NCBI GenBank assembly: GCA_016808115.1
Contig: JAEQBH010002960.1
Coordinates: forward strand, 310,001 to 374,000
Reading direction: 5' to 3'
Length of the DNA: 64,000 nt
Origin: Tetrastigma voinierianum
Lineage: Eukaryota > Streptophyta > Magnoliopsida > Vitales > Vitaceae
The position numbers and the translations under genes were made by a program. Positions within the stretch are counted from its first letter, which is position 1. Every line of letters begins with the position of its first letter. Below, one piece after another: positions 52,180-63,800 of the stretch. The notes beneath the pieces were generated by a model that saw only the letters and a program-made list of their open reading frames with translations, had not been told where the DNA came from and searched no databases.

Positions 52180-54241
52180 TGTGACGCCTAAAACCTCGTA
52201 ATCACGACCACCACAACCTCATGGACACAGCTGAGCTCTGGCTACCCGACGCCACTTAAAATCGGCCGAGTCTCCTTTTCAGACGGAAATTCTACCCAAA
52301 TACAATTGTATTAAACCTCGCATTTACCTCAGTTCCAACATCTAATATATGCACATATGTATCCACACGCCACTGGACCCATAAACGCACTAATGTACAT
52401 GCCAACTCAAACCAACTATATACCCACAAGCTACAAAGAGTTAATATTTTTACTTAAACAATACATATATTAAACGTGTTGTTTCCACGTATTAACCACC
52501 AAAGCCACATCCCTACTCTTCTAATCCTGGCCTCTAGGATCAGCCATCCTCTCGCACGCTCCCGTAATTCAGAAATAGCGGATCCCACGACTGCAGAGCT
52601 AAAGCTCATCAGCAGAAAATCGCCCTGCTGCCACTCACCACCTAAGTCATGAAACACTGCGCCCAAAGTAAACACACATTCAAGAAATGCATGATCCTAC
52701 TCGAACGCCTACGACTAACTCCGCATCCCGAGCGTCCTCGACCGACCCTCCCCACACTCGCCTGCCCTCGCATTTAATACCTGCTTTGCCACAAGAACCT
52801 TCACGAATATATATCAATCGCCGCTCCGACGATCATATATTATTCGCTTCAAGCGACTCATCACGAAGATATATCAACCCGCCATCCGACTGGCCGACTA
52901 TGTTATTTAGCTCATGACCACCCTCCGATTTAACATATATCAACTCCAGCCAGCCCGACGGTCAGATATATTATTATTTAGGCTTCACCACCCTCCGATA
53001 ATTAAATATTTAGACTACTCCGAACCTTGCTTGGGGACTCATCTCACGCACTCAACTCCTATATTCCCAGGATGTTCTGTACAGATATTAACGTACGACA
53101 TAGCTCCACTTTACTAATCACACGCAAATATATAAACATTTAATATACTCGTGATAAAAATTAAATCACACAAACACGCATGTAGAATCATTCATTTCAA
53201 ACATCAAAATTAAATTTCACTCGCTTAACAGCCAAAAACACAAGCGAATTCGACTGAACATTTAACCAACACATAATTTCACGAAATTACATTCTGGGGT
53301 CACATTCGAATGTTGAAACCCCTCGCTGGCCATTCTCCAAAAAATCATTAACACACCGCTCACTTAGTGAACCTCGCATCACACGGCCATTCCTGCTCTT
53401 TCCATACATCTTCAATACACGATCAACACCACAATACCCCATTTTCACACTAACAGCATGGAGCAGCCAGCGGTCGCTCCATTTTTTCTTCCAATAATTT
53501 TGATTAATCTACCCCAAGTTTCAGACCGATCAAACTGCCCTCACTCGCCTCAAACAACCGGGAACACTCAAAACACTTTAAAAATAGAATAAACCCTGGC
53601 AGAGAAATCCCCACCTCAAGCGAGTCGGAAGAAACTCCCTAACCGTACCCACGCCAGAAATTCTTTCCGCGTAAAGATTCTCCTTCTCTGGTCCCAAAGC
53701 TCGCCGACGGCTCCATTCGCGTATTTTTGTGAGAGAAGTTTCACTTCTAAAGGAAAAACCAAAATGACTACTTGAGGAAGGATGCCGGTTCATCACGTTT
53801 TGGTCTTTTAAGTAGGTAGGTTGAGACGGCACTATTGACACTCTGGTTACTTAGTGCCTAAAAATCAAATTTCATAATGACCTTTACGTCCATCCTATAC
53901 CAGATTTCGATATTCTAGCACTATCTCTAGCCTTCCATTTTCATTATTTCTCCACTCATACTACTTACAGATACGAAGACATGCTATATCGCGCCTTTCA
54001 CAGATCAGTACGTTTTACTTCAAGACCAAACGCGATGCCTCGAAAACGTGCTGTCGACCTAACCGTTCCTCGAAAATTACGAAATTTTACGCTAACTAGA
54101 TTTCACAGACAATTCCAACGGCGCAACCATCTCACATCCGAGATCTACGCACTAATTACTGATTTTTAACCGAAATTACAATTTTGTAATCGAAATTACG
54201 ATTTTGCCCTTATTCCAGAAATTGGAATTCTCGGTCTTACA
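52180..54241 (-). repeat. LTR-A (3' LTR of element 3)
   Basis: Begins TGTGACGCC and ends TCTCGGTCTTACA. Shared blocks with LTR-B and the composite LTR include CTACCCGACGCCACTT, ACCCTCCGAT repeats (52790-53030), CGCGATGCCTCGAAAACGTG and GAAATTACGATTTTGCCC. The hairpin array at 52800-53020 is more decayed than in LTR-B. Confidence 0.85.
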
Positions 54242-54262
54242 TTCTCCCTCTCTCTTAAAGGA
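54242..54262 (-). promoter_or_regulatory. Polypurine tract of element 3
   Basis: The minus strand reads GAAATTCCTTTAAGAGAGAGG then GAGAAT just before the LTR start TGTAAGACCGAG. Confidence 0.7.
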
Positions 54263-54269
54263 ATTTCAT

Positions 54270-57200
54270 TCCGAAATTCAGGACAATCATATCACATGCA
54301 TATGCAACGCGCACTCTACCATGCATGTAAACAATTATTTAAATCTAAACGACTAAACCATCGTGACCTCATCCCTAAACAAAAGGATAGGGTGGCCCCG
54401 TGATCGTGTCCTCACCGCTCCCACGTTGACTCCTCCACCCAGCCGTCACCATAGCATCCTCACTAGCCCCCGCCTTGCGGCCGCAAAACCCATCACGGCT
54501 TATCCAAATACCACACCGGTCCCTCCTCAAATGTCCCATCAGTGTCAACCTCAATCTGTCCCAATCCACCCAAGGCTGAGCCTGATCCAGAGCAGCATAT
54601 AACAGAGCACAAAGACAAAACATCCCGCTTACATCCCTCATATGATTTTCGGGTCAGAACGCTAACCCAGACGCGACAAGGCCTATCCTCTCGAGTATCT
54701 CAAGGAGGCCCAAATAAACCCCTACGATACTTTCCGCGCCAGCTGAACCCGACCACTCGCCTTAGGTATCGCTTTAAGAAGATGTGATCCCCAACCTAAC
54801 TCTAAGGGTCGACACAGATATCATCATAGCTCTTCTACCGCGGCCGAGAAGACGCTATCGTATCAAGCTCACCTTCTCATAAGTGTCTCTAATCGATCAG
54901 ACCTGATTCGGCTCTCTTCCACCCTATTCAACATAACGGTGATCTACACGGCCTCCCATACACGTCTCATATGGTGCCATTCTTCGTGATACTCGCCTGA
55001 TAACCATTGTTGTAGGCGGATTCCACTAAGGGCAATTAATCCTCTACCCTTATGATCCGTGAGACACACGCCCAACACCCTCTCTAACACCCGTATGTAA
55101 TCCATACACATCGTAACCTCAACACCAGATCCTCAAGCTGGGTGTGTAAACGCTAACCTCTCCTGTGTCACACCACCACAATCCAATGGATCACAACCCA
55201 ATCCATGCCTTCTATGACATCCATTTAATGAGCCCCGCCACCAATAACGCACGTACCTAAAGCGGCATCCAAACCCTTTCAAGTCACCCCCGACCCTATC
55301 ACTCAACTCTCACCACAAGTGGAGAACCATATTCGTGTTTTCATCTCGAGTCACCTCGAATTCTATCACCGACTCTAAGTCTATGTGATACTTGACCGCG
55401 GTGTTTTCATCAGTAAACATAATTCTGGCTTTACACTTCAAGCCCATTACATTCTCACAGAAATTTTGGATATCTCCCCGGGTCTCTTGCACCCTAACTC
55501 TAGGATCCTCACCTTAGGGGATTAACGAGCCCCTTATTGCTTTGCCCCACACACTCACCATGAGTGGTGAATGACCATACCATGCACCCACACCGCCCCG
55601 AGCGATAAGCCACTGCACACGAACGCAGCAATGCTTGCTCCGTGACAACCAATCCTTGCTCCACCATGAGCAGAATCTCGGAGATCTCTTACTCATAATC
55701 CCGACCTATCGTCAACTCACCCTACACCTCAGTGGAAGAACATCTATATTTCATTTCTAAAGGCCTTAACTTAAGCCAAATCCAATGCCGCGGTCGAGTA
55801 TGACAACCCTATTTAGGTTCACTCATCGACAACCCGATGGTCGCTAACTCATCCATGTCAACCCGACACGCAACCAATATGTCTACTTCCTAAGGTCCAC
55901 TACGCCTGCTGCGCAACTCCGACCCGTCCCCGACTTCACCCACACTCCGTCCTCCGGCATGTCTCGTAGTTGCTAAAAGTGCTCAGACAAGACTCCCGAA
56001 CCGAAACCGATTCTCCGACCCGTACCTAGGTGTGAGAACAACCGTATACTCTCCCGTTTCTCTACTTCGCTAACCTGGATCATTGTCCCAAAGTCTCAGA
56101 TCCCCGTCTCTGGGCAACCCGCCACTCATGCTCAACTCGGCTCCTAGTCCCGAAACTAGTGAAGCAGTAGTCTTCGCTCTTCCCTAACTAGAGAAAGTTG
56201 ATCCTCCTCTGCTACCAACACCCGTACCCCGAGTGTTCCAAGTATCCTCAATCTCTCTCTACGGTCAGGGTCGTCCCAACCACGCAGGTCCATGTCCCGG
56301 TAGCGAAGTCCTACGATCCCGGTCCGAATGGACAACTTCAGCCCATTCTCGAATCTCTTGTAATATCCAACCAATCCCAAGAGACACTTATCTCGAGGGA
56401 TTACATTCGGCCCTCTCAATTCATCATCAGTCACCTCTTCTCCAGTCGCATCGACACTCCCGGTGCTAACACCACGGTCCCAAAAATCTCACCTTAGTAA
56501 GCCAAAACCTACTTACTGAACTTAGCGACAACTAATGGTCTCTTAACAATGTGAAACAATCCTCAAGTGATACCTCATGCCCCACTCTTACCGGGAGTAG
56601 ATCAAAACGTCATCCACGAAGACTACTATTAAACCGAGGGATCTAGATAGGGTCGAACACCCCATGCATGAGATCCATGAACACGCCGCGCATTCATCAA
56701 TCCAAAGGGCATCACCCAGAACCTCAGTGCCCATAACGCCAGTCCTTAAACGCCTCGGCCTTGTGACACTGTCTCCCTAACCCTCGCTTGATGGTAATCC
56801 GCATGTAAGGTCTATCTCGAGTAGACTCACACTCCTCTCAACCGGGTCAAACAACCACGCCCCGGTAAGAGATACCGATTCGAATCGTGAACCCCGTTCA
56901 ACTCCGCCCCGTAGTCACTGCACGCCATGGCTCCCGCCCTCTTCGCACCAGAACCGGAAGCGCCCCATGGTGAAGTGCTCTGGGCCTAATAACTTCTTGT
57001 CCACAGCCCTTGTAGCTGGACTCGAGTTCTGCAACTCAACCGTGCCATCCTAGCGGAGTCATAGAGATGGTCAGCACTGTGGTGTAACTCGATACCCAAG
57101 TCTACATCCCTACGCTGAGGTACCCCGTAGCGTCCGGAAAACATCCACATATCTCGCACACCACTCCGAGGTAGATCCAAGTCCGACCTCCTGTCCTCTA

Positions 57201-57560
57201 GGGTAAGGCTCGTTAGCCAACCGCTTAACCGGTCCCTCGGACACTGGACACGTATAATCGTCCCGGCAAATGTCATGCCCGCCCGAAATACCAGCACGAC
57301 ACGGGTCCCGCTGTGATAGCAGAATCCCCTCCCGCGCTCACAACCCGATAACGATCCCCCGTAGCCATCACCCAATCCATCCTAGAATGACATCGAACTT
57401 TGACATGTCCAAATTCCTCAGTCCATCAGGAGCAGAGTCCCTAGATCTCTAACTCGCAACCTCGACCTATCATTCTTATTCTCGCCCTAATCCCTAGGGG
57501 AGAACTCACGTACAACGACTCCTCTAAGGTCTCTAGAGGTCCTTGCCCATTTTCCATCAT
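54270..57560 (-). pseudogene. Rearranged pol/gag of element 3
   Basis: In minus-strand order. Protease C-terminal part: ~57540-57390, with SLYVSSPLG and, in shifted frames, the MSKFDVILG region. Protease-RT spacer: 57375-56986, with WLTSLTLED and DLDLPRSGV. RT: ~56950-56590, including FVDDVLIYSR near 56600. RT/RNase H connection: ~56560-56350 (GLVGYYKRF). At ~56350 the reading runs into gag: FENGLKLSIRTGIVG, then RDMDL and an SSS..KTTAS-like tail. A protease-like EISEILLMV phrase lies near 55690. Integrase pieces resume toward ~55400-54940, with RVLERVLGVCLTDHKGR and AYNNGYQASI. C-terminal region: 54800-54380. Elements 1 and 2 have no gag block at this point. Confidence 0.72.
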
Positions 57561-57876
57561 ATTTGGGCCTCATTCCCTAGCTAGAACGCAGTTTAGTCTA
57601 TTTTCTCCCGGTCGTGTCGAGGTACTCTATAGCCTCTAACACTTTCTTCTATGAAACTTCAATGGTCTACACCATCTGATCTTTCCCGTGGTTCTTCGAG
57701 GATGATGCAACTTAAACCCTGAGGTTACTAGGATCTTCTTATCTACCTGCTATACTAGCCTGTGCGATAGCATTCGCTGTAATACCTACAGCCTCATCAA
57801 AAGTCTGCTGATCAAACACTGATTGTGCCTGACCAGTACCCTGTGGACGTCCTCTATGCCCTCGTCCTCGACTAGC
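57561..57876 (-). pseudogene. gag N-terminal half of element 3
   Basis: ATG at 57876-57874 begins MASRGRGHRGRPQGTGQAQS and continues FDQQTFDEAVGITANAIAQA before a stop at ~57738. Beyond it, pieces such as KKVLEAIEYLDTT and KWARTSRDL belong to the usual N-terminal capsid region. The next residues are already protease-like. The basic Arg/Gly start is typical of gag in this group. The remaining gag (FENGLKLS onward) is displaced to ~56350. Confidence 0.75.
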
Positions 57877-58619
57877 CATCTATACTGTTCAATGGCAACA
57901 AGAGTCATTAAATTTTCCTTTCAGTCTAACTAGTAATGCAGATGCTGATTACTAATGGACTTGACAACCATGAACCAACCCGTTCATTTCCTAAGTGGTG
58001 TTAAATTCCAACTACCCAATTTATTTATTTCAAGAAAATTCTAGGCTCTTGTTCATTTCATCATCCAAATCCCTAAGGTCGTAATCCATAACCTTAGTAT
58101 TCACCATTTTTTTTCCTATACGCATCACACCATGCATATAACTTCCTACGCAATCATCACAAGAATCACGTATTTCACGGTAATTAGTCTAACATGTTGT
58201 CTCTAAGGCATAACTACACAAATTTCGAGACACTAATCATACACATAACCTGAAGCATACGCTATAATCACTATTGCTAAAGAATGTTAACGAATTTTAT
58301 TTTCAAAAATTTTATTTTGAAAATTTATTTTTCAAAATTTTATCAAAATTTATTTGATTTTATTTGATTTTTATTAAATTTAATTTCAAAATTTTTTATG
58401 ATGAATAGTGTCTATGAATGTTCATGAACAAAGGTTCATGAACTGGCTCCAAACGGTGACTCAAAATATCACCGAAATCGAAAAACAAATAAAACTAAGC
58501 CGGATGTATCAAGACCTAGCAGTTCCAAAGAGGCACCCAAAAAGACCGGCGAGCCCAGCTGCATGGCCGCCGCATCGCGTGGCCGGTCCCTACTGCACGG
58601 GCTGTGGACCGTTCACAGA
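57877..58619 (-). other. Leader of element 3 (gag to 5' LTR)
   Basis: Contains an AT-rich block (58290-58400) that matches in reverse the leader of element 2 at 28990-29130, and a GC-richer block next to the LTR (58520-58615). I found no tRNA primer-binding site adjoining the LTR. Confidence 0.65.
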
Positions 58620-60804
58620 TATGACGCCCAAAATGGGTCCGCTGACTACCTGCCAACCCGCTGAATACAAGTGAGGTCTGCCACCCGACGCCACTTTAGA
58701 AAATCTGCGAGTCTCCTTTGTACCGGAAGCTCTACCCAAATACAATACCTGTCCCAAACAGTCCAATATATGCAATATATATTCAATACGGCAACTTGAC
58801 CCATAAATGCGATCAATATACATGCCAACTATATACCCAATAGTTACAAGAGTCTAAACGTTTTTATTCTCATACTACATATTAAAATACTCAATTTCTT
58901 TAATACATGTAATTATCATCAATGACAAAGAGTCTCACAATCCAAATTTTTCTTCAATCTCGCCTCTAGGATCTAGCCATCCCCTCGCACGCTCCCTGTA
59001 CCTGTAAAATAAAGGGGGGGTCCCACGACGGGGTGAGCTAAAGCTCGGCAGAGAATCGCCCTGCTGGCTACTCACCACCCAAGTTGCAGGCACGTCTAAA
59101 TTAAACACACATTCAAGCAAAATGCACGATCCTACTCAATGTCTACATGACCAACTCGCATCCCGGAAGTCCACCGAATTTCCCACACTCGCCTAAGCCT
59201 TGTATGAGAATTGTGTTATTAGTGGACAACCCTCCGATGAATATATATCAATTGGGCCGCTCCGACGATTGATATATATTATTTGTTTGTGGACTACCCT
59301 CCGATGAATAAATACCAACTGGGCCGCTCCGACGGTTGATATATTATTTATTTGTGGACTACCCTCCGATGAATATCAATTGGGCCGCTCCGACGATTGA
59401 TATTTTGTGGACTACCCTCCGATGATTAACATTTTAGACTACCCTCCGAAAACAGTTCTCTTAAGAACTACCTCATGCACTCACTCCTATCTCTCTAGGA
59501 TACCCCAGTGCATATGAAATGCATTATGATGTCATTTCAATAATTCATATAACAATGCAAATATATAAACATGAATATACTCGCATAAAAATTAAATCAC
59601 ACAAACATGTTATGTATTTATACATTTTATCACATCAAAATTAGCTCACTCAAGCAATGATCAAACACAGCAATTTAATTTAAATCACTCGCCAAACCCA
59701 TATTTTCACAAGAATATATTTTAGGAACACTGTTTCGAATGAGTGAAACCCCTGGTTACTATTCCCCGAAAATCATTAAATCAACGGGTTCACTTTAGTG
59801 AACCTAACCACTAAGCCATTCCCTACCAATGCATACCAAGCAACCATTTAATGCATAAGTTAACACAAACCACACCCACTGAAATTCTGGACTGTCACGA
59901 CAGCCCATAAAGTCTCCAAAGAATTCCTACAATTTCCGTCCCATGTTTTGGGACCGATCCACAGCCCATTCCCGGCATTTTCCATACAAATACATGATTT
60001 AAAAACAATGTCTTAATTTAAAGACCCAACAGCCCCTCTAAATTTCCTCAAGGGGCCACGGCCATCCAAGAAAATCCCAAAATTTCCACAAGTTCGTCTC
60101 ATGTTTGGGATCCGATCAAACGGTGTCCTCACGGCCTCAAACCAACCGAAACATCGAAACCCCTTAAAATGGGAATAAACACAAGTAGGAAAATCCTACC
60201 TCTTGAGTTTGTCAAACAGAAATCCAGGTCCACGCAGCTCCGCCTCCGATGTAGAACGTTTTCCTCCGCCCGCCAAACGTGTGTATTTCTAGAGAGAGTC
60301 AGAGACTCTCTCTCTAGAAATGAGAAAAGGAAGAAAACTCTTTTTGGACCTTCCTAGCCTCTTTCACGTTTTTTTCTCTTTTTCATTTGAGAAAGAACAA
60401 CACATAGCTCTTTTGTCTTTAGTTCCTTTAATCCATTTATTTATCGATTCCCTTCTTTCACCCGGTTTGACATTCGGTACTATCTCGACCATCCATTTCG
60501 TCATTTTCTCTCTCCATACCACTTGCTAATTTTTATGAGTACATGCTATTGTGCCTTTCGTCGCATCGAAAATCGATTCTGACTTTTAGACAGCGATGCC
60601 TCGAAAACGTGTCGAATCATTTGTCTCGACAAGTGCGAAATTTTCTGTGCTAATTCGATTTAAAGCGAGACGATTCCAGCGATTGCAATCAGTTTTGTCA
60701 TCGAGTTCTAAGGAATTAGTGCAGTTTTTAGCAGTAATTAAAATTTTATGTAATCAAAGTGCGATTTTGTACTTATTCGAAATTGGAATTTCTCGGGTCT
60801 TACA
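58620..60804 (-). repeat. LTR-B, shared by elements 3 and 4
   Basis: Begins TATGACGCCC (TGTGACGCCC mutated) and ends TTTCTCGGGTCTTACA. It is followed on the right by a polypurine tract (60805) and on the left by the element 3 leader. It therefore serves as the 5' LTR of element 3 and the 3' LTR of element 4. It contains the hairpin array at 59222-59452. Confidence 0.85.
59222..59452. repeat. Tandem array of ~65-bp units with hairpins in LTR-B
   Basis: GTGGACTACCCTCCGATGA recurs at 59222, 59289, 59354 and 59407. The first unit contains a perfect 12-bp stem, ATATATATCAAT (59241-59252) and ATTGATATATAT (59268-59279), with a 15-nt GC-rich loop. The third has a 9-bp stem, AATATCAAT (59372-59380) / ATTGATATT (59396-59404). 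Related hairpins occur in both LTRs of element 2. Confidence 0.9.
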
Positions 60805-63800
60805 TTCTCCCTCGTAAAGGAATTTCGTCCCTGATCGGGACTATCATAATCACGAACATGCATATGCATGGCGCACTCTATCATGCATGTAAGCTAGTCA
60901 TTACAAACCTTAAGCGACTAAACTACGTACCTTCATCCTAAACCGGAAGGGATAGGTGGCCCGCGTGTGTCACCGCTTCGCGTTGGCTCATAGCTCCGCG
61001 GTGCAGCGTAGCACTCGCTAGCCTCACCGGTCTTCACGTGCTAACCACAGTCGACTATCCAAAATGCTGGCGGTCACTCCTCGAAAGGTCATCGATTAAT
61101 AGACCTCGACTGTCCCCGATCCCGCATGGTACGGATGCGGGTATATTTAGAGCATGGAGGCGTGAAATACCTCGTGGACACCTAACATCTTTGTGATAGC
61201 AGCCTTGGAAGTGCCCTTAGCAGTGCCTAATCTCTCGAGTTTCTCGAAAGATCCCATAAACCTCGGCGGCTTCGACTGCCGGGCTAATCACTCCTCTCTC
61301 TTGGCATCACCTTGAAGACGTAGTCCCAGCCTCGAACTCACAGGGTCGGCGTCATTACATCTACATAGCTCTCTTACTTGATCACGGCGTGAGAAAACTC
61401 GCCGTGTCAGCTCCTGCTTCTCGGAGGTGTCTCCTAGCGATCAGGAGCCCGCGTGATGGGCTCTCTCCACCTCGGTCCCGACATAATAGTGACACGCGCT
61501 GACCTCATACGATTGCCTTATACGGTGCCATCGTATACTCGCGATAAGCGTTGTTGTAGGTGAATTCCACTAAGGGCAATTAATCCTCACCCTTGATCCG
61601 GGATGCATGCTGTGACATGTTCTCAACACCGTATGTAATCCATCTGACATGTGACCTACCTGACCCTTGCTTGGTGTGTAGCGTTAACGCTTTCCAAGGT
61701 CACGATCATGACAATCGAGGGGCCAGTCAGCCTAGTCCATGTCGCGAGATGACATCCGCATCACCCAGAGCCCTTGCCGGCTCCGACAATACCTAATGCA
61801 ATTTCGGGTATCTGATTCAGGAGTCACCCTCGACTCCTATCACTAAACTGAAGTCACATGTGATAATTTGTAGTGTGTTTTCATATCGAGCTGACATAAC
61901 GGCAAACACACTTGAGCTAATGCATTTCTGATTCAACTATGAGTCTTCTTTGGACGTAGTCCAAGAAGACCTTTCAACCCACACTCACTAAAGTGGTGGG
62001 CGACCATCTTGTGCGCCTGCTGGGCTCGATGTGTGATGTTCTGGGTGCCGCCCGAGCGCAATAATTCCATCTTTGCGACACCCGATCACGGGGTTCACCA
62101 TGAGTAGAATACGAGAGATTTCGCACTCATAATTAGACCTGTCGGTCGACTCTCACCACACCACTGAGAAGAACATGATACGGCTACCAGGTCTTAACCT
62201 CTAAGCCCAGGCCAGGCGGAGTGTCGGTTATGACAACCGTGGGTCCGTGCAGCAGACTCGAGGTTGTCGATTCATCCCGTGTGAGCTTGACGTCTCTGAC
62301 CATGGGTCTCTTATCCTAAAGTCCCTCCTTCCCATTTGGCACAGCTTTGATGTATCCACGACTTTGACCCCACTCTGGCCCCTTTGGCGTCTGGCTCTTG
62401 TTGAGAGTGCTCGTATAGCACCGAGCAGCTGGTTCCTCAACCGTACTAGGGTGTGGAGGAATGGTGTCTCCTACGTTCTCTGTGGGATGCATTGTCCCAA
62501 AATCTTAGGATCCCTGTCCCTGGGGAAATCCCGTCACTCATGCTCAATCCTGACCTTAGTCCTGAAACTAGTGTGAAGCGGTATACGCCTCTTCCTGAAG
62601 CCCAGGAAAGTGATCCTCTCTCTTGTTACCAACACCCGTATCTCGAGTGCTCCAGTATCCTCGATTTCTCTCTATGGTCGAGGGGTTGTCCCGACATCAT
62701 AGAGTCCGTATGCAAATGGTGAAATCTATAATCCTGCCTGAATGGACAACTTCAGCCCATTCTCGAATCTCTGTAATACCTTGATCGAGAAACTTCGTAT
62801 CTCGAAGATTGACATTCGATCGATCGAAGGCGTCATAGTAAACTCAAGTGCCCGTACTTGGCGTCTATATTTGTCTTAGGGATATCCATTTCAACCCTTA
62901 GTTGATGGTAACGATCGGAGGCTTTATCTTGGAGTGATTGTGCTCCTCTCGGCGGTCAACGAATCGTCCGATCCTCGGCCAGTCTAGATTCTTGATCATA
63001 ACCGTTGACTGTCGATAATCGATGCACGATCGAAGGGTCTTGCCCTCTTCTTATGACGGCAGAGCGCCCGATGGTGAAGTGCTCGTGCAATAAAACCCCC
63101 TTGTCAATAGCTCCTATGTAGCTAGACTCACGAGTTCCGTGACTCATAGGTGCCATCTGTGCGAGTCATAGAGATGGTTGAATATCTAGGGGTGTAACTT
63201 CAATGCAAAGTCACGTCCATGCGGAGGTAGTCCGGGTAGCTCATCGGAAAACATCCACACATTTGCACCTTTTCGAAAGGTAGATCGAGCGATCTCTCCT
63301 CCTCCTCTAAGGTAAGGCTCGCGAGCGACTAAGCTAAGCGTCACGACACACTTGGACTCGTATCTTGCATGCGGGAAAAATGTCATGCTTCGTCCCACGG
63401 AATACCATCTGATCTGCAGATCACGGTAATGGCGGTAACTCTCCCCATGCTCCTGATGGTCGCGATCCTGTAAGTTGTCAGCCAATCCATCCCTAGGATG
63501 ACATCGAACTTTGACATGTCAGTGATCTCCTCGGGTCCCTTTGTGAGTAGAGTCCCCGAGGATCTCTGGCTTCCTTGACCCTCACATTTTATCATTCTTT
63601 ATTCTCGCCTACCCCCAATCACTGAGGGAGAATTCGTCACAACCGGCTCCTCCCAAAGTCTCTGAGGTCCTTGCCCATTTCCACCATATATATAGGTCTC
63701 ATTCTCTGTTCAGAGCATTTGCTAGTCTGTCGGGTCGCGTCAGGTAATCCATAGCCTCCCAACACTTTCTCGTCTGCATGAACCAATGGTCTACCATAGC

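Larger units (their letters stand above)
52180..60804 (-). mobile_element. Element 3: rearranged chromovirus-like LTR retrotransposon
   Basis: LTRs at 52180-54241 and 58620-60804 flank an internal region of only ~4.4 kb, shorter than the ~5.0 kb (element 1 minus its insertion) and ~6.1 kb (element 2) here. On the minus strand: leader, gag N-terminal part, protease C-terminal part, RT, then a gag C-terminal block, then the integrase C-terminal part and polypurine tract. The normal protease active-site segment was not found in its usual place and RNase H was not recognised. The right LTR is also the left LTR of element 4. All frames are interrupted. Confidence 0.82.
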
